DNA from: an uncultured Bacteroidales bacterium | GTDB lineage: Bacteria; Bacteroidota; Bacteroidia; Bacteroidales; Bacteroidaceae | Length of the DNA: 53,060 nt | Assembly (NCBI GenBank): GCA_902784475.1 | Contig: CACZUX010000023.1 | Location: 1 to 53,060, forward strand | Direction of reading: 5' to 3' | Part shown: positions 33,466 through 42,364 of the stretch, in pieces | How the letters are laid out: each line of letters opens with the position of its first letter | Numbering within the stretch: the stretch's first letter is position 1 | Notes under the pieces: model-generated | What the model saw: only the letters and a program-made list of their open reading frames with translations | Databases searched by the model: none | What the model was told of the DNA's origin: nothing | Made by a program: the position numbers and the translations under genes

Positions 33466-34119
33466 ATGAAAAAGACACTCTTCACAGCTGTTTGTCTGCT
33501 CTCCTGCCTCCTGCTCCGGGGGCGGACCATTGCGGTTTTCGGTGACTCCTATGTGGCTAACCATCGTGCTCCGAAAGAGGAGACCTGGCACGCCAAGTGG
33601 GCTGTGCGCCACGGGTATGAATATCAGAATGTAGGGCGCAACGGCGGCTGCGTTGCCTTCGATCGTACCCGGGAGCGCTTCGGACCCGCCATGACGGTGC
33701 GCTATGCGCAGCTCTCGCCCGAGGCCGACATCGTGCTCATCATCGCCGGTCACAACGATGCCGACAAGTGTGGTTGCAATAAGGATTCGCTCCGTATGTT
33801 CCGCGACTCGCTGGCTGTTGTGATTGACCGCATCCGCCTGCAGTGTCCCCGGGCTCGTGTGGGCTATGTGACGCCTTGGGCGGTGGACCGTCCGGGCTTC
33901 GAGGGCATCCACAGGGCCATACTAAAGGTGTGTCGGAAAAAGAAGGTGCCCGTCCTGGACAATTTCCGCAAAGACTGCCCCGTGCACGTGCTTGATGCGG
34001 AGTTTCGTCGCCGCTATTTCCAGGCGCCGCAGGACAAGGCGCACCTCAACGCTGCCGGCCACAATCTCTATCTGCCTTACGCCGAGCGTTGGATGGACAC
34101 TTGGGTTACGAAAGAATGA
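33466..34119 (+). CDS. Secreted SGNH/GDSL-family hydrolase
   Basis: A 217-residue esterase-type protein with a signal peptide (KKTLFTAVCLLSCLLLRG). The catalytic Ser is in the GDS block (VFGDSYV, about residue 28), block II Gly is in NVGRNGG, the oxyanion Asn is in GHND (about 97) and the Asp/His pair is DKAHLN (about 190-193). All catalytic positions are present. The likely substrates are acetyl esters on polysaccharides or related carbohydrate esters; the sequence does not tell. It is divergent from nnrD and its 3' end overlaps the PAP2-like gene by 14 bases. Confidence 0.85.
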   Translation: MKKTLFTAVCLLSCLLLRGRTIAVFGDSYVANHRAPKEETWHAKWAVRHGYEYQNVGRNGGCVAFDRTRERFGPAMTVRYAQLSPEADIVLIIAGHNDADKCGCNKDSLRMFRDSLAVVIDRIRLQCPRARVGYVTPWAVDRPGFEGIHRAILKVCRKKKVPVLDNFRKDCPVHVLDAEFRRRYFQAPQDKAHLNAAGHNLYLPYAERWMDTWVTKE

Positions 34120-34732
34120 TGCCGATGAAGCCGCAGACGATGCCGTAGGCAAATCCCGCGAGTACCTGTGCCAGCGTGTGCTGAAGCAGCACCATGCGCG
34201 AGGACATCACACAGCCCGAAAGCAAAAGCAACAGACAGAGCCACCAGACGGGGTTATAGTTGAGCAGCAGGCTGTAGGCCACCAAGGCGCCGACGGCAGC
34301 GCCGGCGGCCGCCGAATGCATGCTGATTTTCCACCAGATGTTGATAATGGTGCAGCCGCACTGCAGCATCAGTGAAGCCACGATGAGCGCGCCGGCGAAT
34401 GCGGGCATATGGACGTTTTCAATGATAGAGAAGCAGCACAGGTAGGAGACAATGTGCAGGAGGTAGGGCACGAAGCGGCGATGACGTCGGCTCAGCTCTG
34501 CGGTCGACCATCCGTGGGCCTTGCGGTAGAGCATCACACCCACCCACGGGATGAGCACAGTGAAGAGATAGACAACGGCCAGCAGCCACAGCTTGAAGCT
34601 CCAGGGCAGCAGCGAGAGATAGGTCACGGTGAGCAGCACCGCGAAAGCTACGGTAGGGTAGTAACTCGGCCGGAAGATAAGGGAGACGGTGCGGGCCAGA
34701 GTGAGAAAGTTAAAAGAGCGGGGTCGTTTCAT
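34106..34732 (-). CDS. PAP2-superfamily-like membrane protein
   Basis: A 208-residue protein with about six hydrophobic helices (for example YPTVAFAVLLTVTYLSLLPW, then LWLLAVVYLFTVLIPWVG). The central KISMHSAAAGAAVGAL and the later SSRMVLLQHTLAQVLAGF fit the second and third motifs of phosphatidic acid phosphatase type 2 proteins (a His in the middle and SR.....H at the end). The first KxxxxxxRP motif is not clear, so it may be a PAP2-related protein with altered activity. Its ATG overlaps the rpoN stop by 4 bases (ATGA), making it the third gene of the rnr-rpoN unit. Confidence 0.7.
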   Translation of the reverse strand: MKRPRSFNFLTLARTVSLIFRPSYYPTVAFAVLLTVTYLSLLPWSFKLWLLAVVYLFTVLIPWVGVMLYRKAHGWSTAELSRRHRRFVPYLLHIVSYLCCFSIIENVHMPAFAGALIVASLMLQCGCTIINIWWKISMHSAAAGAAVGALVAYSLLLNYNPVWWLCLLLLLSGCVMSSRMVLLQHTLAQVLAGFAYGIVCGFIGIILS

Positions 34733-36018
34733 TTTCTGTATCGTGCGGGTGGATATCCGAGTTGTTCGCGGTATTTGGCCACGGTGCGCCGGGCGATGTC
34801 GTAGCCTTGTTCCCGGAGCGCCGTGCAGAGCGCCTCGTCGCTCAGGGGCGCCGTTTTGTCTTCGGCCTCGACGAGGGCTTTCAGGGCGGCCTTCACCTTG
34901 CGGGTGGACACCGCTTCACCGTCCTGCGTGCTGCTGCCCGAGAAAAACCATTTGAGGGGATAGATGCCGTAGGGCGTCTCCACGTATTTCGAGGAGGTGA
35001 CGCGCGAGACGGTGCTGAGATTCAGTCCGGTCTTTTCGGCCACATCCTCCAGTCGCATGGGGCGCAGCAGGTTCTCGTCGCCTTCGCGGAAGAAGGGCCT
35101 CTGCAGCCTGATGATGGCTTTCATCACGGCCGTCATGGTGAGGCGGCGCTGCGTCAGCGCATCGATGAACAGCTGTCCGCGTTCGCGGTATTCGCGCACG
35201 AAGGAGGCGCTCTCTTCGCTGCCGCTGTCGTCCGCCTCGGAGCTCAGACGCAGGGAGGGCACGTCGCCCTGATTGAGTGAGAGGCGCAGGGTCCCCTCGT
35301 CGTCCATTTCCACGATGAAGTCGGGCTTGATGGTCTCGGTAGCGCGCCCCACGGGGTCGCTCGGGTTGTTGCCCGGTCGGGGATTCAGATGCTGCACTTC
35401 GCGGCGCAGACGCTCCACTTCCGTGTCGGTGAGATCCATCTTGTCCTGTATGCGATCCCAGCGTTTGCCGGTGAAATCGTCCCAATGGCGTTCGAACACG
35501 GTGCGCAGCCGCTGACTGGGGTGTTGCAGCAGCAGACATTCCTTCAGATTTCTCGCACCGATGCCGGGCGGGTCAAACTGTTGCAGCACCGCGAGCATCC
35601 TCCCGACTTCCTCCTCCGAGGCCGAGAGACTGTGGTAGATTTCCAACTCGTCGGCAATCTGGCTGAGCGGCTTGGTGATGAAGCCGTTGTCGTCGAGCGA
35701 ACCGATGAGGTATTCCAGGATGTCGCGTTCGTGGTCGCTCAGGTCGTATTCGCCCATCTGTTCCGTGAGGCGGTCGTAGAAGGAGAGTGTCTCGCCCCGT
35801 TCGCCCATCTCATAGGTCAGCGGACTGCGGCGGGTGCCGCCGCCGGTGTGGCGCTTCTCCAGCCAGGGATTCTCCATGCACTCCGCCTCCACGCGCTCCC
35901 TCAGTTCGTCGAGCGAGAGCGCCGTCAGCCGGGCGGCCAGGAGCTGCTGCGGGGTGAGCTGCAGGCGTTGCTCCTGCGTCAGGGTTTGGGTCTGTGTTTG
36001 TGAGAGCGTCTGTGCCAC
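34729..36018 (-). CDS. rpoN: RNA polymerase sigma-54 factor
   Basis: A 429-residue sigma factor. Region I is the Gln/Leu-rich activator-binding helix (QTQTQTLTQEQRLQLTPQQLLAARL), a short acidic linker follows, the core-binding region includes GSLDDNGFI and QFDPPGIGARNLKECLLLQ, and the DNA-binding C-terminus has the helix-turn-helix (VAEKTGLNLSTVSRVTSSKYV) and the RpoN box ARRTVAKYR. The linker is shorter than in relatives of about 490 residues. Translation starts at GTG directly after the rnr stop codon (TAAGTG), so the two are probably coupled. No enhancer-binding activator is encoded in the window. Confidence 0.95.
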   Translation of the reverse strand: MAQTLSQTQTQTLTQEQRLQLTPQQLLAARLTALSLDELRERVEAECMENPWLEKRHTGGGTRRSPLTYEMGERGETLSFYDRLTEQMGEYDLSDHERDILEYLIGSLDDNGFITKPLSQIADELEIYHSLSASEEEVGRMLAVLQQFDPPGIGARNLKECLLLQHPSQRLRTVFERHWDDFTGKRWDRIQDKMDLTDTEVERLRREVQHLNPRPGNNPSDPVGRATETIKPDFIVEMDDEGTLRLSLNQGDVPSLRLSSEADDSGSEESASFVREYRERGQLFIDALTQRRLTMTAVMKAIIRLQRPFFREGDENLLRPMRLEDVAEKTGLNLSTVSRVTSSKYVETPYGIYPLKWFFSGSSTQDGEAVSTRKVKAALKALVEAEDKTAPLSDEALCTALREQGYDIARRTVAKYREQLGYPPARYRK

Positions 36019-38178
36019 TTAGTCGCGGATGAGTTTGTAGTCGAGCTGCTTGCGGTAGAGGTCGGCGCGCGCCACCTGTATCTTCACTTGATCGCCCAGG
36101 GTGTACTGGCGATGGGTGCGGCGTCCGCGCAGGCAGTAGTTTTTCTCGTCGAATTCGTAGTAGTCGTCGCAGAGGTCGCGCAGCGGCACCATGCCTTCGC
36201 ACTTGTTCTCGTTGACCTCCACGTAGAGTCCGTATTCCGTCACGCCGGAGATGGTGCCTTCGAACACTTCGCCCAGGCGCTCCTTCATGTATTCCACCTG
36301 CTTGTATTTGATGCTGGAGCGCTCGGCCTGTGCGGCGAGCTGTTCCATGTCGCTGGAGTGGTCGCACAGTTCCTCGTATTTCTCGCGGTTGGCGCTGCGT
36401 CCGCCCTGTGCGTAGCGTGTCAGCAGTCGGTGCACCATCAGGTCGGGATAGCGGCGTATGGGCGAGGTGAAGTGGGTGTAGTAGGGGAAGGCCAGTCCGT
36501 AGTGTCCGATGTTGTGCGTGGAGTAGCGGGCCTTCATCATGGAGCGCAGCGTGAGCAACTCGATGACGTTCTGCTCCTTCTTGCCGCGTATGTCGGCCAT
36601 GAGTCGGTTGATGCTTTGGCTGATGCCTTTCGTGTCGTGTCCGGCCTTGAATTTGTAGCCGAACTTCTGCACGAAGCCCGTGAGGTTCATCAGCTTGTCG
36701 GGGTCGGGCGTCTCGTGGATGCGGTAGACGAAGGTCTTCTGCGACTGGTTCTGCTTTTTGCCTTTTTCACGAGATACCTTGCCGATGCTCTCGGCCACCG
36801 TGCGGTTGGCCAGCAGCATGAATTCCTCGATGAGCTTGTTGGCGTCCTGGCTCTTCTTGAAATAGACGGAGAGGGGCTTGCCCTCCTCGTCGATCTCGAA
36901 GCGCACCTCCGTGCGGTCGAAGTCCACGCTGCCCGCCTCGAAGCGTTTGGCGCGCAGGACTTTGGCAAAGCGGTCCAGCTGACGCAGCTCTTCGGCGTAG
37001 TCGCCGTCCTTGCCCTCGAGGATTTCCTGCACCTCTTCGTAGCAGTAGCGGCGGTTGCTGCGCGTCACCGTGTGGGCCAGATGCCAGTCCTTCACCTCGC
37101 CTTTTTCGTTGATTTTAAACACGACGCTGTAGGTCAGCTTGTCTTCGTCGGGGCGCAGCGAGCAGATGAGGTTGCAGAGCCTTTCGGGCAGCATCGGCAC
37201 GGTGCGGTCCACCAGATAGACGCTCGTGGCGCGCTTCTGCGCCTCGCGGTCGATGATGCTCCCTTCCGTCACGTAGGCGCTCACGTCGGCGATGTGCACG
37301 CCCACTTCCCACAAGTGCTCCCCGATCTGGCGGATGGAGAGCGCGTCGTCGAAGTCCTTGGCGTCGCGCGGGTCGATGGTGAAGGTGAGCACATCGCGCA
37401 TATCCTCCCGTCGGTCGATTTCCTCCTGAGGGATCTCCAGGGGGATCTTCTCTGCGGCGGCCTCTACGGCTTTGGGGTAGGTGTAGGGCAGCCCGTATTC
37501 GGCCAGTATGGCGTGCATCTCGGCGTTGTTCTCGCCGGTGGCGCCCAAGATGTCCACCACCTTGCCGATGGGGTTCTTGGCGTCTTCGGGCCACTCCACG
37601 ATTTTCACCACCGCCTTGTCGCCGTTCTTGCCCTTCTTGAGGTTGCTGCGGGGGATGATGATGTCGGTGGCCAGCGTGCGGTCTTCGGTGAGCAGATAGG
37701 CGTATTCCTTCCTCACTTGCAGCGTGCCGACGAATTGCTTGTCGGCTCTCTCGAGGATCTCGATCACGCGGGCCTCGCGGATGTGGTTCTTGCGTCGGGC
37801 CATCATGCTGACGCGCACCCTGTCACCTTCCATGGCGCGCATCGAGTTGCGCTCGGCCACGAAGATGGGCTCTCCGCCCTCATCGGGCAGGAAGGTGTTC
37901 TTGCCGTTGGCTTTGCGGTGGAATTTGCCGTCCATCACGCCCGTGACGTCGTTCAGCTGATAGCAGTATCGGGGCGATTCGCGGATGTAGTCCTCCAAGA
38001 GCAGATCCTGAAGGATGTCGGCCACCAGCTGCCTGGCCGGCGGGGTGGTCAGTGAGAAGTTGCGGCAGATGGTGCGCTGCTCGTATGCCGTGGTGGGGTT
38101 TTGCTGAAACATCTCTTCGATGTCGCGCCTCAGGTCCTTTTTCCTGATGCGCCGAATGCCGGTTTTTTTTCTTCCCAT
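36019..38178 (-). CDS. rnr: Ribonuclease R
   Basis: A 719-residue RNB-family 3'-5' exoribonuclease of normal length that degrades structured RNA. It has an N-terminal winged-helix part, cold-shock OB domains, the RNB catalytic domain with FTIDPRDAKDFDDALSI (Asp cluster that binds Mg) and a C-terminal S1 domain (EGTISGVTEYGLYVEV). TIDRE-type blocks and MLPERLCNLICSLRPDEDKL are also family-typical. It is the first gene of the rnr-rpoN-PAP2-like unit, with a promoter just upstream. Confidence 0.95.
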   Translation of the reverse strand: MGRKKTGIRRIRKKDLRRDIEEMFQQNPTTAYEQRTICRNFSLTTPPARQLVADILQDLLLEDYIRESPRYCYQLNDVTGVMDGKFHRKANGKNTFLPDEGGEPIFVAERNSMRAMEGDRVRVSMMARRKNHIREARVIEILERADKQFVGTLQVRKEYAYLLTEDRTLATDIIIPRSNLKKGKNGDKAVVKIVEWPEDAKNPIGKVVDILGATGENNAEMHAILAEYGLPYTYPKAVEAAAEKIPLEIPQEEIDRREDMRDVLTFTIDPRDAKDFDDALSIRQIGEHLWEVGVHIADVSAYVTEGSIIDREAQKRATSVYLVDRTVPMLPERLCNLICSLRPDEDKLTYSVVFKINEKGEVKDWHLAHTVTRSNRRYCYEEVQEILEGKDGDYAEELRQLDRFAKVLRAKRFEAGSVDFDRTEVRFEIDEEGKPLSVYFKKSQDANKLIEEFMLLANRTVAESIGKVSREKGKKQNQSQKTFVYRIHETPDPDKLMNLTGFVQKFGYKFKAGHDTKGISQSINRLMADIRGKKEQNVIELLTLRSMMKARYSTHNIGHYGLAFPYYTHFTSPIRRYPDLMVHRLLTRYAQGGRSANREKYEELCDHSSDMEQLAAQAERSSIKYKQVEYMKERLGEVFEGTISGVTEYGLYVEVNENKCEGMVPLRDLCDDYYEFDEKNYCLRGRRTHRQYTLGDQVKIQVARADLYRKQLDYKLIRD

Positions 38179-38205
38179 AGCCTTGTTTGCTCGTTAATTC
38201 ACAGG

Positions 38206-38213
38206 CAAAGATA
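38206..38213 (-). promoter_or_regulatory. -7 promoter element of rnr-rpoN
   Basis: TATCTTTG on the minus strand, 28 bases before the rnr ATG. Confidence 0.6.
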
Positions 38214-38249
38214 ACAAAATATCTTCATTTCGGCGGCTTTTCCATTATT

Positions 38250-38277
38250 CTTTAAACTTTAAACTTTAAACTTTAAA
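38250..38277 (+). repeat. Four tandem copies of a 7-bp unit (CTTTAAA)
   Basis: CTTTAAA occurs four times without a break immediately upstream of the hemolysin III promoter (-7 element at 38288). Its position between -38 and -10 relative to that element could alter promoter strength if copy number changes. Confidence 0.9.
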
Positions 38278-38287
38278 CGAAAAACCG

Positions 38288-38295
38288 TACCTTTG
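38288..38295 (+). promoter_or_regulatory. -7 promoter element of the hemolysin III gene
   Basis: TACCTTTG, 10 bases before the ATG at 38305. Confidence 0.5.
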
Positions 38296-38304
38296 CCGTC
38301 GATT

Positions 38305-38870
38305 ATGCGTGGCTTACCCATCAAATCCGAGCGTGCCAACACCGTAACCCACCTGGCGGGGGCCGCTTTTGCCCTCTCGTCCATCTGGATGGTGTGGCCT
38401 GCGGTGCACCACAGCTGGCAGATGGCCTTCGGTGTCTTGTTTTTCATCGTCGGCATGTTCATCATGTTTGCCCTGAGCGCCTCCTATCATTGGGTGTATC
38501 CGGGCCGTGCGAAGCGCGTCATGCGCATCTTCGACCACATTGGCATCTACGTCATGATTGCCTGCTCCTACACGCCGCCGTCCTCGGGGGCATCTTCTAT
38601 AAGGTGTTCGCCATGGGCCGCTTCCCCCGCCTTTCGCTGGCGATTTATCTGACGATGGGATGGAGCGTCTTGCTGGTCTTCAAGCCCGTCATGGCGCAGC
38701 TCTCTCCTCTGGCCATTGCGCTGCTGGTGGCCGAGGGACTGATTTACTCTGCCGGCACGTGGTTTTTCGCCCACGACGACAAGAAGCACTTCCACGCCAT
38801 CTGGCACATCTTTGTCCTCCTGGGTTCCATGGCCCATTGGAGCGTGGTGCTCTGCCTGCTGCTGGAGTGA
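38305..38870 (+). pseudogene. Hemolysin III / YqfA (PAQR-type) membrane protein, frameshifted
   Basis: The first frame (from ATG 38305) encodes the N-terminal part: RANTVTHLAGAAFAL, then SASYHWVYP and RVMRIFDHIGIYVMIACSYTP, a canonical hemolysin III sequence with the conserved His/Asp residues. Directly after SYTP the frame changes. The other frame, ending at 38870, continues with AVLGGIFYKVFAMGRF, LTMGWSVLLVFKP and FHAIWHIFVLLGSMAHW, the family's C-terminal half. About 20 residues normally between SYTP and the next helix (a stretch of the FALVTL..GW type) are absent, so a roughly 60-70 base out-of-frame deletion is the simplest explanation. The protein would lose its last three helices and is probably non-functional. 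Confidence 0.85.
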
Positions 38871-39284
38871 AAAAGGTCCAGCGGATTTTTTAGGATTCAG
38901 GATTCAATTGGCCACGCCTTCTTACCTCATACTTTTTACCCTGAGTCTGTCGAAGGGTCTTACCTCTTACTTCTATTTTATTGGGCGCAAAAATAGGTAT
39001 TTTGACGAAAACATTATGCATTTTTCCTTGATTTTAACAAAAAACATGTTACAAAGCAGAAAATCAGCGCCTTTTGGCGCGGTGCGAACAGAAATCAGGC
39101 ACCTGAAAGTATGCCTGCCATCGGCCTTCAGCCGCCGTTTTGAACACTCTGAGAACAGTCTGACGACAGTCTGAGGAGCATTACGATTAAGCGAGTACAG
39201 AGCCAAGCTTGTTTGTGCTCTGTCGAGCGTGAGTAATGTCTGCGGCTTGCCGCGAGCCCTTGACTTTCAAATCCGGTGCAAAGA

Positions 39285-39348
39285 TACGACAGCGACATTG
39301 CGGTCTAAAATTTTTGAGCAACTTTTTTCAAAAATTTTTTTTTGAGGG
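39285..39348 (-). repeat. Intergenic repeat, copy B, carrying a -7 promoter element
   Basis: GGTGCAAAGATACGACAGCGACATTGCGG and the following A/T-rich tail match copy A at 15207-15270 with few changes. The minus strand again contains TATCTTTG (39296-39289). The surrounding 38871-39530 gap otherwise has no convincing gene; it holds small hairpins, for example GCGCC AAAA GGCGC on the minus strand near 39069-39082. Confidence 0.75.
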
Positions 39349-39533
39349 TGTGTTCGAGAACTGCCAACACTGCAACACTTTTGCCCTGCTTGATACCATT
39401 AAATTTAATTTAAAGCATTTGTACCAAGGCATCGGAAATATAAAAAAAACGCCCTACTCTCACGAGCAAGGCGGATCATGATGTATGCGTTATTTCTCCG
39501 ATGAAATCTATATTTTTGCTCCGAGTATAGGGG

Positions 39534-39632
39534 GGCGAACAGCTGCGCGCCCTGACCTCCGCCGCCCTCAACATCGGCATGCGCAATGTGAATCTCCACG
39601 CCCAAGCCAGGGCCTACAGCCTCGCCTTCTTT
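39534..39632 (+). pseudogene. Possible gene fragment of unknown family
   Basis: An open stretch reading GEQLRALTSAALNIGMRN then VNLHAQARAYSLAFF on the plus strand looks like natural protein (helical, balanced composition) but has no start and runs into the antisense of the broken lipoprotein gene. It may be a truncated gene end at a deletion or rearrangement junction. I do not recognise the family. Confidence 0.25.
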
Positions 39633-39940
39633 ACTTCAGCCAGTCGAGCAGCTCGATGGTGCCGGCATCCTGCTCGATGTCCAGCGCGGGGACGTATTCC
39701 GTCATCTTCGAACGAGCCCGTGTAGCTGCGGAAAATCACCTGAAAGGTCGAGTCGGTCTCGTCGCCCAGCGTGACATACATCAGGTCGGGATGCTCCCGG
39801 GCAGGGCTCCAGTCGTAGTTGCTGTGGCAGTAGTTGCTGACGCCCTCGCGGGCCATATCGGCCGTGATGACAGCGGTCTTGCCGCCGCAGGACGACAGCA
39901 GCAGGAGCGACAGGGCAAAGAAAAGGGCAAACGGCTTCAC
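39631..39940 (-). pseudogene. Lipoprotein gene, probably frameshifted near its 3' end
   Basis: A GTG at 39940, 14 bases after the cysS stop, opens VKPFALFFALSLLLLSSCGG, a lipoprotein signal with the lipobox Cys at about residue 18. The mature part reads ADMAREGVSNYCHSNYDW and later DETDSTFQVIFRSYTGSFE. After that the frame gives arginine- and histidine-rich, unnatural sequence to a stop at 39614. Another frame at the same place reads MTEYVPALDIEQDAGTIELLDWLK and stops at 39631, which looks like the genuine C-terminus. A short out-of-frame loss between the two is inferred. The function is unknown; it lies downstream of cysS on the same strand. Confidence 0.6.
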
Positions 39941-39954
39941 GGGGCGGGAGAGAT

Positions 39955-41454
39955 TTACTTGTTCAGCGTCCAGGAGAAGCCGTCCTTGGTGTCCTTCACC
40001 TCGAAGCCCAGCTCCGTGAGGCGGTCGCGGATGGCGTCGCTCAGAGCCCAGTTTTTCTCGGCCTTGGCCTGCTGGCGCTGCTCCAGGAGCATGTCGACCA
40101 CGGCGCCGTAAGCCGCCTCGCGCTCCTTGCTGCCCTCGCCGGCCTCGGCCTTGAGGCCCAGGATGTCGAAGGCAAAGGTCTGGAAGACGTCCTTCAGCGC
40201 GGCAGCCACCTCGGCGGTGATGCTGGTGTGACGGTCCAGGACGCTGTTGATGAGGCGACATGCCTCGAAGAGCTCGCTGATGACCAGCGGAGAGGCCATA
40301 TCGTCGTTCATCGCGTCGTAGCAGCGCTGGCGCAGCTCGTCCACCTGCTTCATCTCCACCTGGGGCTGGCCCTTGGTCTTCATGCCCTCGGAGAGGCGAC
40401 CCAAAGCCTTCCAGCCCTCCAGCAGGCGGGCAAGACCCTTCTCGGCAGCCTGCAGCGCCTCGTTGGAGAAGTCCACCGTGGAGCGGTAGTGCGCCTGAAG
40501 GATGAAGAAGCGGATGGTCATCGGCGAATAGCCGCGCTCCAGGCGCTCGTGGTCGCCGGCGAAGAACTGGGGCAGGGTGATGAAGTTGTTGTACGACTTG
40601 CCCATCTTCTTGCCGTCGATGGTGATCATGTTGTTGTGCATCCAGTAGTGCACCATCTGGCTGCCCTGAGAGGCTACGGCCTGCGCGATCTCACACTCGT
40701 GGTGGGGGAAGACCAGGTCGAGGCCGCCGCCGTGGATGTCGAAATGGTCGCCCAGATATTTGCGGCCCATCGCCGTGCACTCGCAGTGCCAGCCGGGGAA
40801 GCCTTCGCTCCAGGGCGAGGGCCAGTGCATGATGTGCTCGGGCATGGCCTTCTTCCACAGGGCGAAGTCGGCCTGATTCTTCTTCTCGCCGACGCCGGAG
40901 AGTTCGCGGCTGGCGTCCTTGATGTTCTCCAGAGAGCGGCCCGAGAGCACGCCGTACTTATGGTCCTTGTCGTATTTCTCCACATCGAAATAGACGGAGC
41001 CGTTGCTCTCGTAGGCATAGCCGTTGTCCATAATCTCGCGCACCAGCTGCTGCTGCTCGATGATGTGGCCGGTGGCGTGCGGCTCGATGGAGGGCGGCAG
41101 ACAGTTGAGGGCGTTCATCGCCTCGTGGAAGCGGTTGGTGTAGTATTGCGCCACCTCCATGGGCTCCAGGCTCTCCAGGCGGGCCTTCTTGGCAATCTTG
41201 TCCTCGCCCTCGTCGGCATCGTGCTCCAGGTGGCCCACATCGGTGATGTTGCGCACGTAGCGCACCTTGTAGCCCAGATGGCGGAGGTAGCGGAAGAGCA
41301 GGTCGAAGGTGATGGCCGGACGGGCGTGGCCCAGATGGGCGTCGCCATAGACGGTGGGGCCGCAGACATACATGCCCACACGGCCCGGAGTGAGCGGGCG
41401 GAAGAGTTCCTTCTGGCGGGTGAGCGTATTGTAGATGAGGAAATTCTGTTCCAT
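39955..41454 (-). CDS. cysS: Cysteine--tRNA ligase
   Basis: A 499-residue class I synthetase. The N-terminal zinc-bound Cys lies in [19 protein letters not shown], which also holds the HIGH-type motif HLGH (residues ~40-43). Further zinc ligands are in [10 protein letters not shown] and HHECEIAQ, and the KMSKS motif is KMGKS. The C-terminal DALR-type anticodon-binding helix bundle ends [15 protein letters not shown]. Length is normal. It starts 37 bases after the atpG stop, so it may be transcribed from the atp operon; no separate -7 element was found in that gap. Confidence 0.95.
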   Translation of the reverse strand: MEQNFLIYNTLTRQKELFRPLTPGRVGMYVCGPTVYGDAHLGHARPAITFDLLFRYLRHLGYKVRYVRNITDVGHLEHDADEGEDKIAKKARLESLEPMEVAQYYTNRFHEAMNALNCLPPSIEPHATGHIIEQQQLVREIMDNGYAYESNGSVYFDVEKYDKDHKYGVLSGRSLENIKDASRELSGVGEKKNQADFALWKKAMPEHIMHWPSPWSEGFPGWHCECTAMGRKYLGDHFDIHGGGLDLVFPHHECEIAQAVASQGSQMVHYWMHNNMITIDGKKMGKSYNNFITLPQFFAGDHERLERGYSPMTIRFFILQAHYRSTVDFSNEALQAAEKGLARLLEGWKALGRLSEGMKTKGQPQVEMKQVDELRQRCYDAMNDDMASPLVISELFEACRLINSVLDRHTSITAEVAAALKDVFQTFAFDILGLKAEAGEGSKEREAAYGAVVDMLLEQRQQAKAEKNWALSDAIRDRLTELGFEVKDTKDGFSWTLNK

Positions 41455-41491
41455 AGCGGAGAAATAATCTTTTTACCTTATGAAAAGTGTT

Positions 41492-42364
41492 TCACTGCAT
41501 AGAGCCGCCCACGATGTCGAGCAACTCGCTGGTGATGGCGGCCTGACGGCCCTTGTTGTACTGTATGCGCAGTTCGTCGAGCAGTTCGTTGGCGTTGTCC
41601 GTCGCCGTCTGCATTGCCACGGTGCGGGCGGCGTGTTCGGCCGCCTGGGCGTCGAGCATCACGGTGTACATCTTCATGGCCAGCGCGTCGGGCACGAGGG
41701 CCTGAAGCAGCGCTTCGCGTGAGGGCTCCATGATGTTGGCCGAGGCTTCTTCACCGGCTTCGCCGACATTGAGCGACAGCGGCAGCAGCGCTTCGCGGGT
41801 GAGCATCTGTGAGGCGGTGTTCTTGAAATGCATGTAGATCAGCTCCACGCCGTCGAGACGGCCCCCGAGGAAGTCGTCGGCCAGCGAGAGCGCCAGACGG
41901 GAGGCGTCGGCGTAGGCGGGCTTGTCGCCCCGCTCCACGTAGTCGCGCTCCAGGGAGAGCCAGCTCCCCTGGCCTTTGGCCCATTTGACGAGCGCCTGAT
42001 CCGGCTTGCGGCCCATGACGATGAGGCGCACGTGCAGACCCTCCTCGCGATATTGCTCCAGAGCGGCGACGGTCTGACGGATGACGCCCGCGTTGTAGCC
42101 GCCGCAGAGGCTCGTGTTGCTGGCGATGACGATGAGGGCGACGGTCTTCTTCTCCTCATGGGGTGTGCAGAGCGGATGACGGACCTCGCCGCTGACGGCC
42201 ATGCGCATGATGCCCTCCAGCTGCCGCTGATAGGGCAGGGCGCCCTCGATGGCGGACTGCGCCTTGTGCAACTTGGCCGAAGCCACCAGCTTCATGGCGG
42301 AGGTGATCTTCAGCGTGCCGCCGACGCTGGTGATACGTCCTTTGATTTCTTTAAGCGATGGCAT
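41492..42364 (-). CDS. atpG: F-type ATP synthase subunit gamma
   Basis: A 290-residue central stalk protein that rotates within the alpha3beta3 head. The N-terminal helix is [31 protein letters not shown] and the C-terminal helix is [41 protein letters not shown], both typical, with [17 protein letters not shown] in the globular part. The ATG at 42364 overlaps the end of atpA by 14 bases. It is the last gene of the atp operon. Confidence 0.95.
   Translation of the reverse strand: MPSLKEIKGRITSVGGTLKITSAMKLVASAKLHKAQSAIEGALPYQRQLEGIMRMAVSGEVRHPLCTPHEEKKTVALIVIASNTSLCGGYNAGVIRQTVAALEQYREEGLHVRLIVMGRKPDQALVKWAKGQGSWLSLERDYVERGDKPAYADASRLALSLADDFLGGRLDGVELIYMHFKNTASQMLTREALLPLSLNVGEAGEEASANIMEPSREALLQALVPDALAMKMYTVMLDAQAAEHAARTVAMQTATDNANELLDELRIQYNKGRQAAITSELLDIVGGSMQ

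Noticed and set aside
36088-38055. Long plus-strand open frame opposite RNase R
   Set aside because: Antisense to a normal-length rnr with all motifs; translation has the low-complexity composition typical of GC-rich antisense frames.
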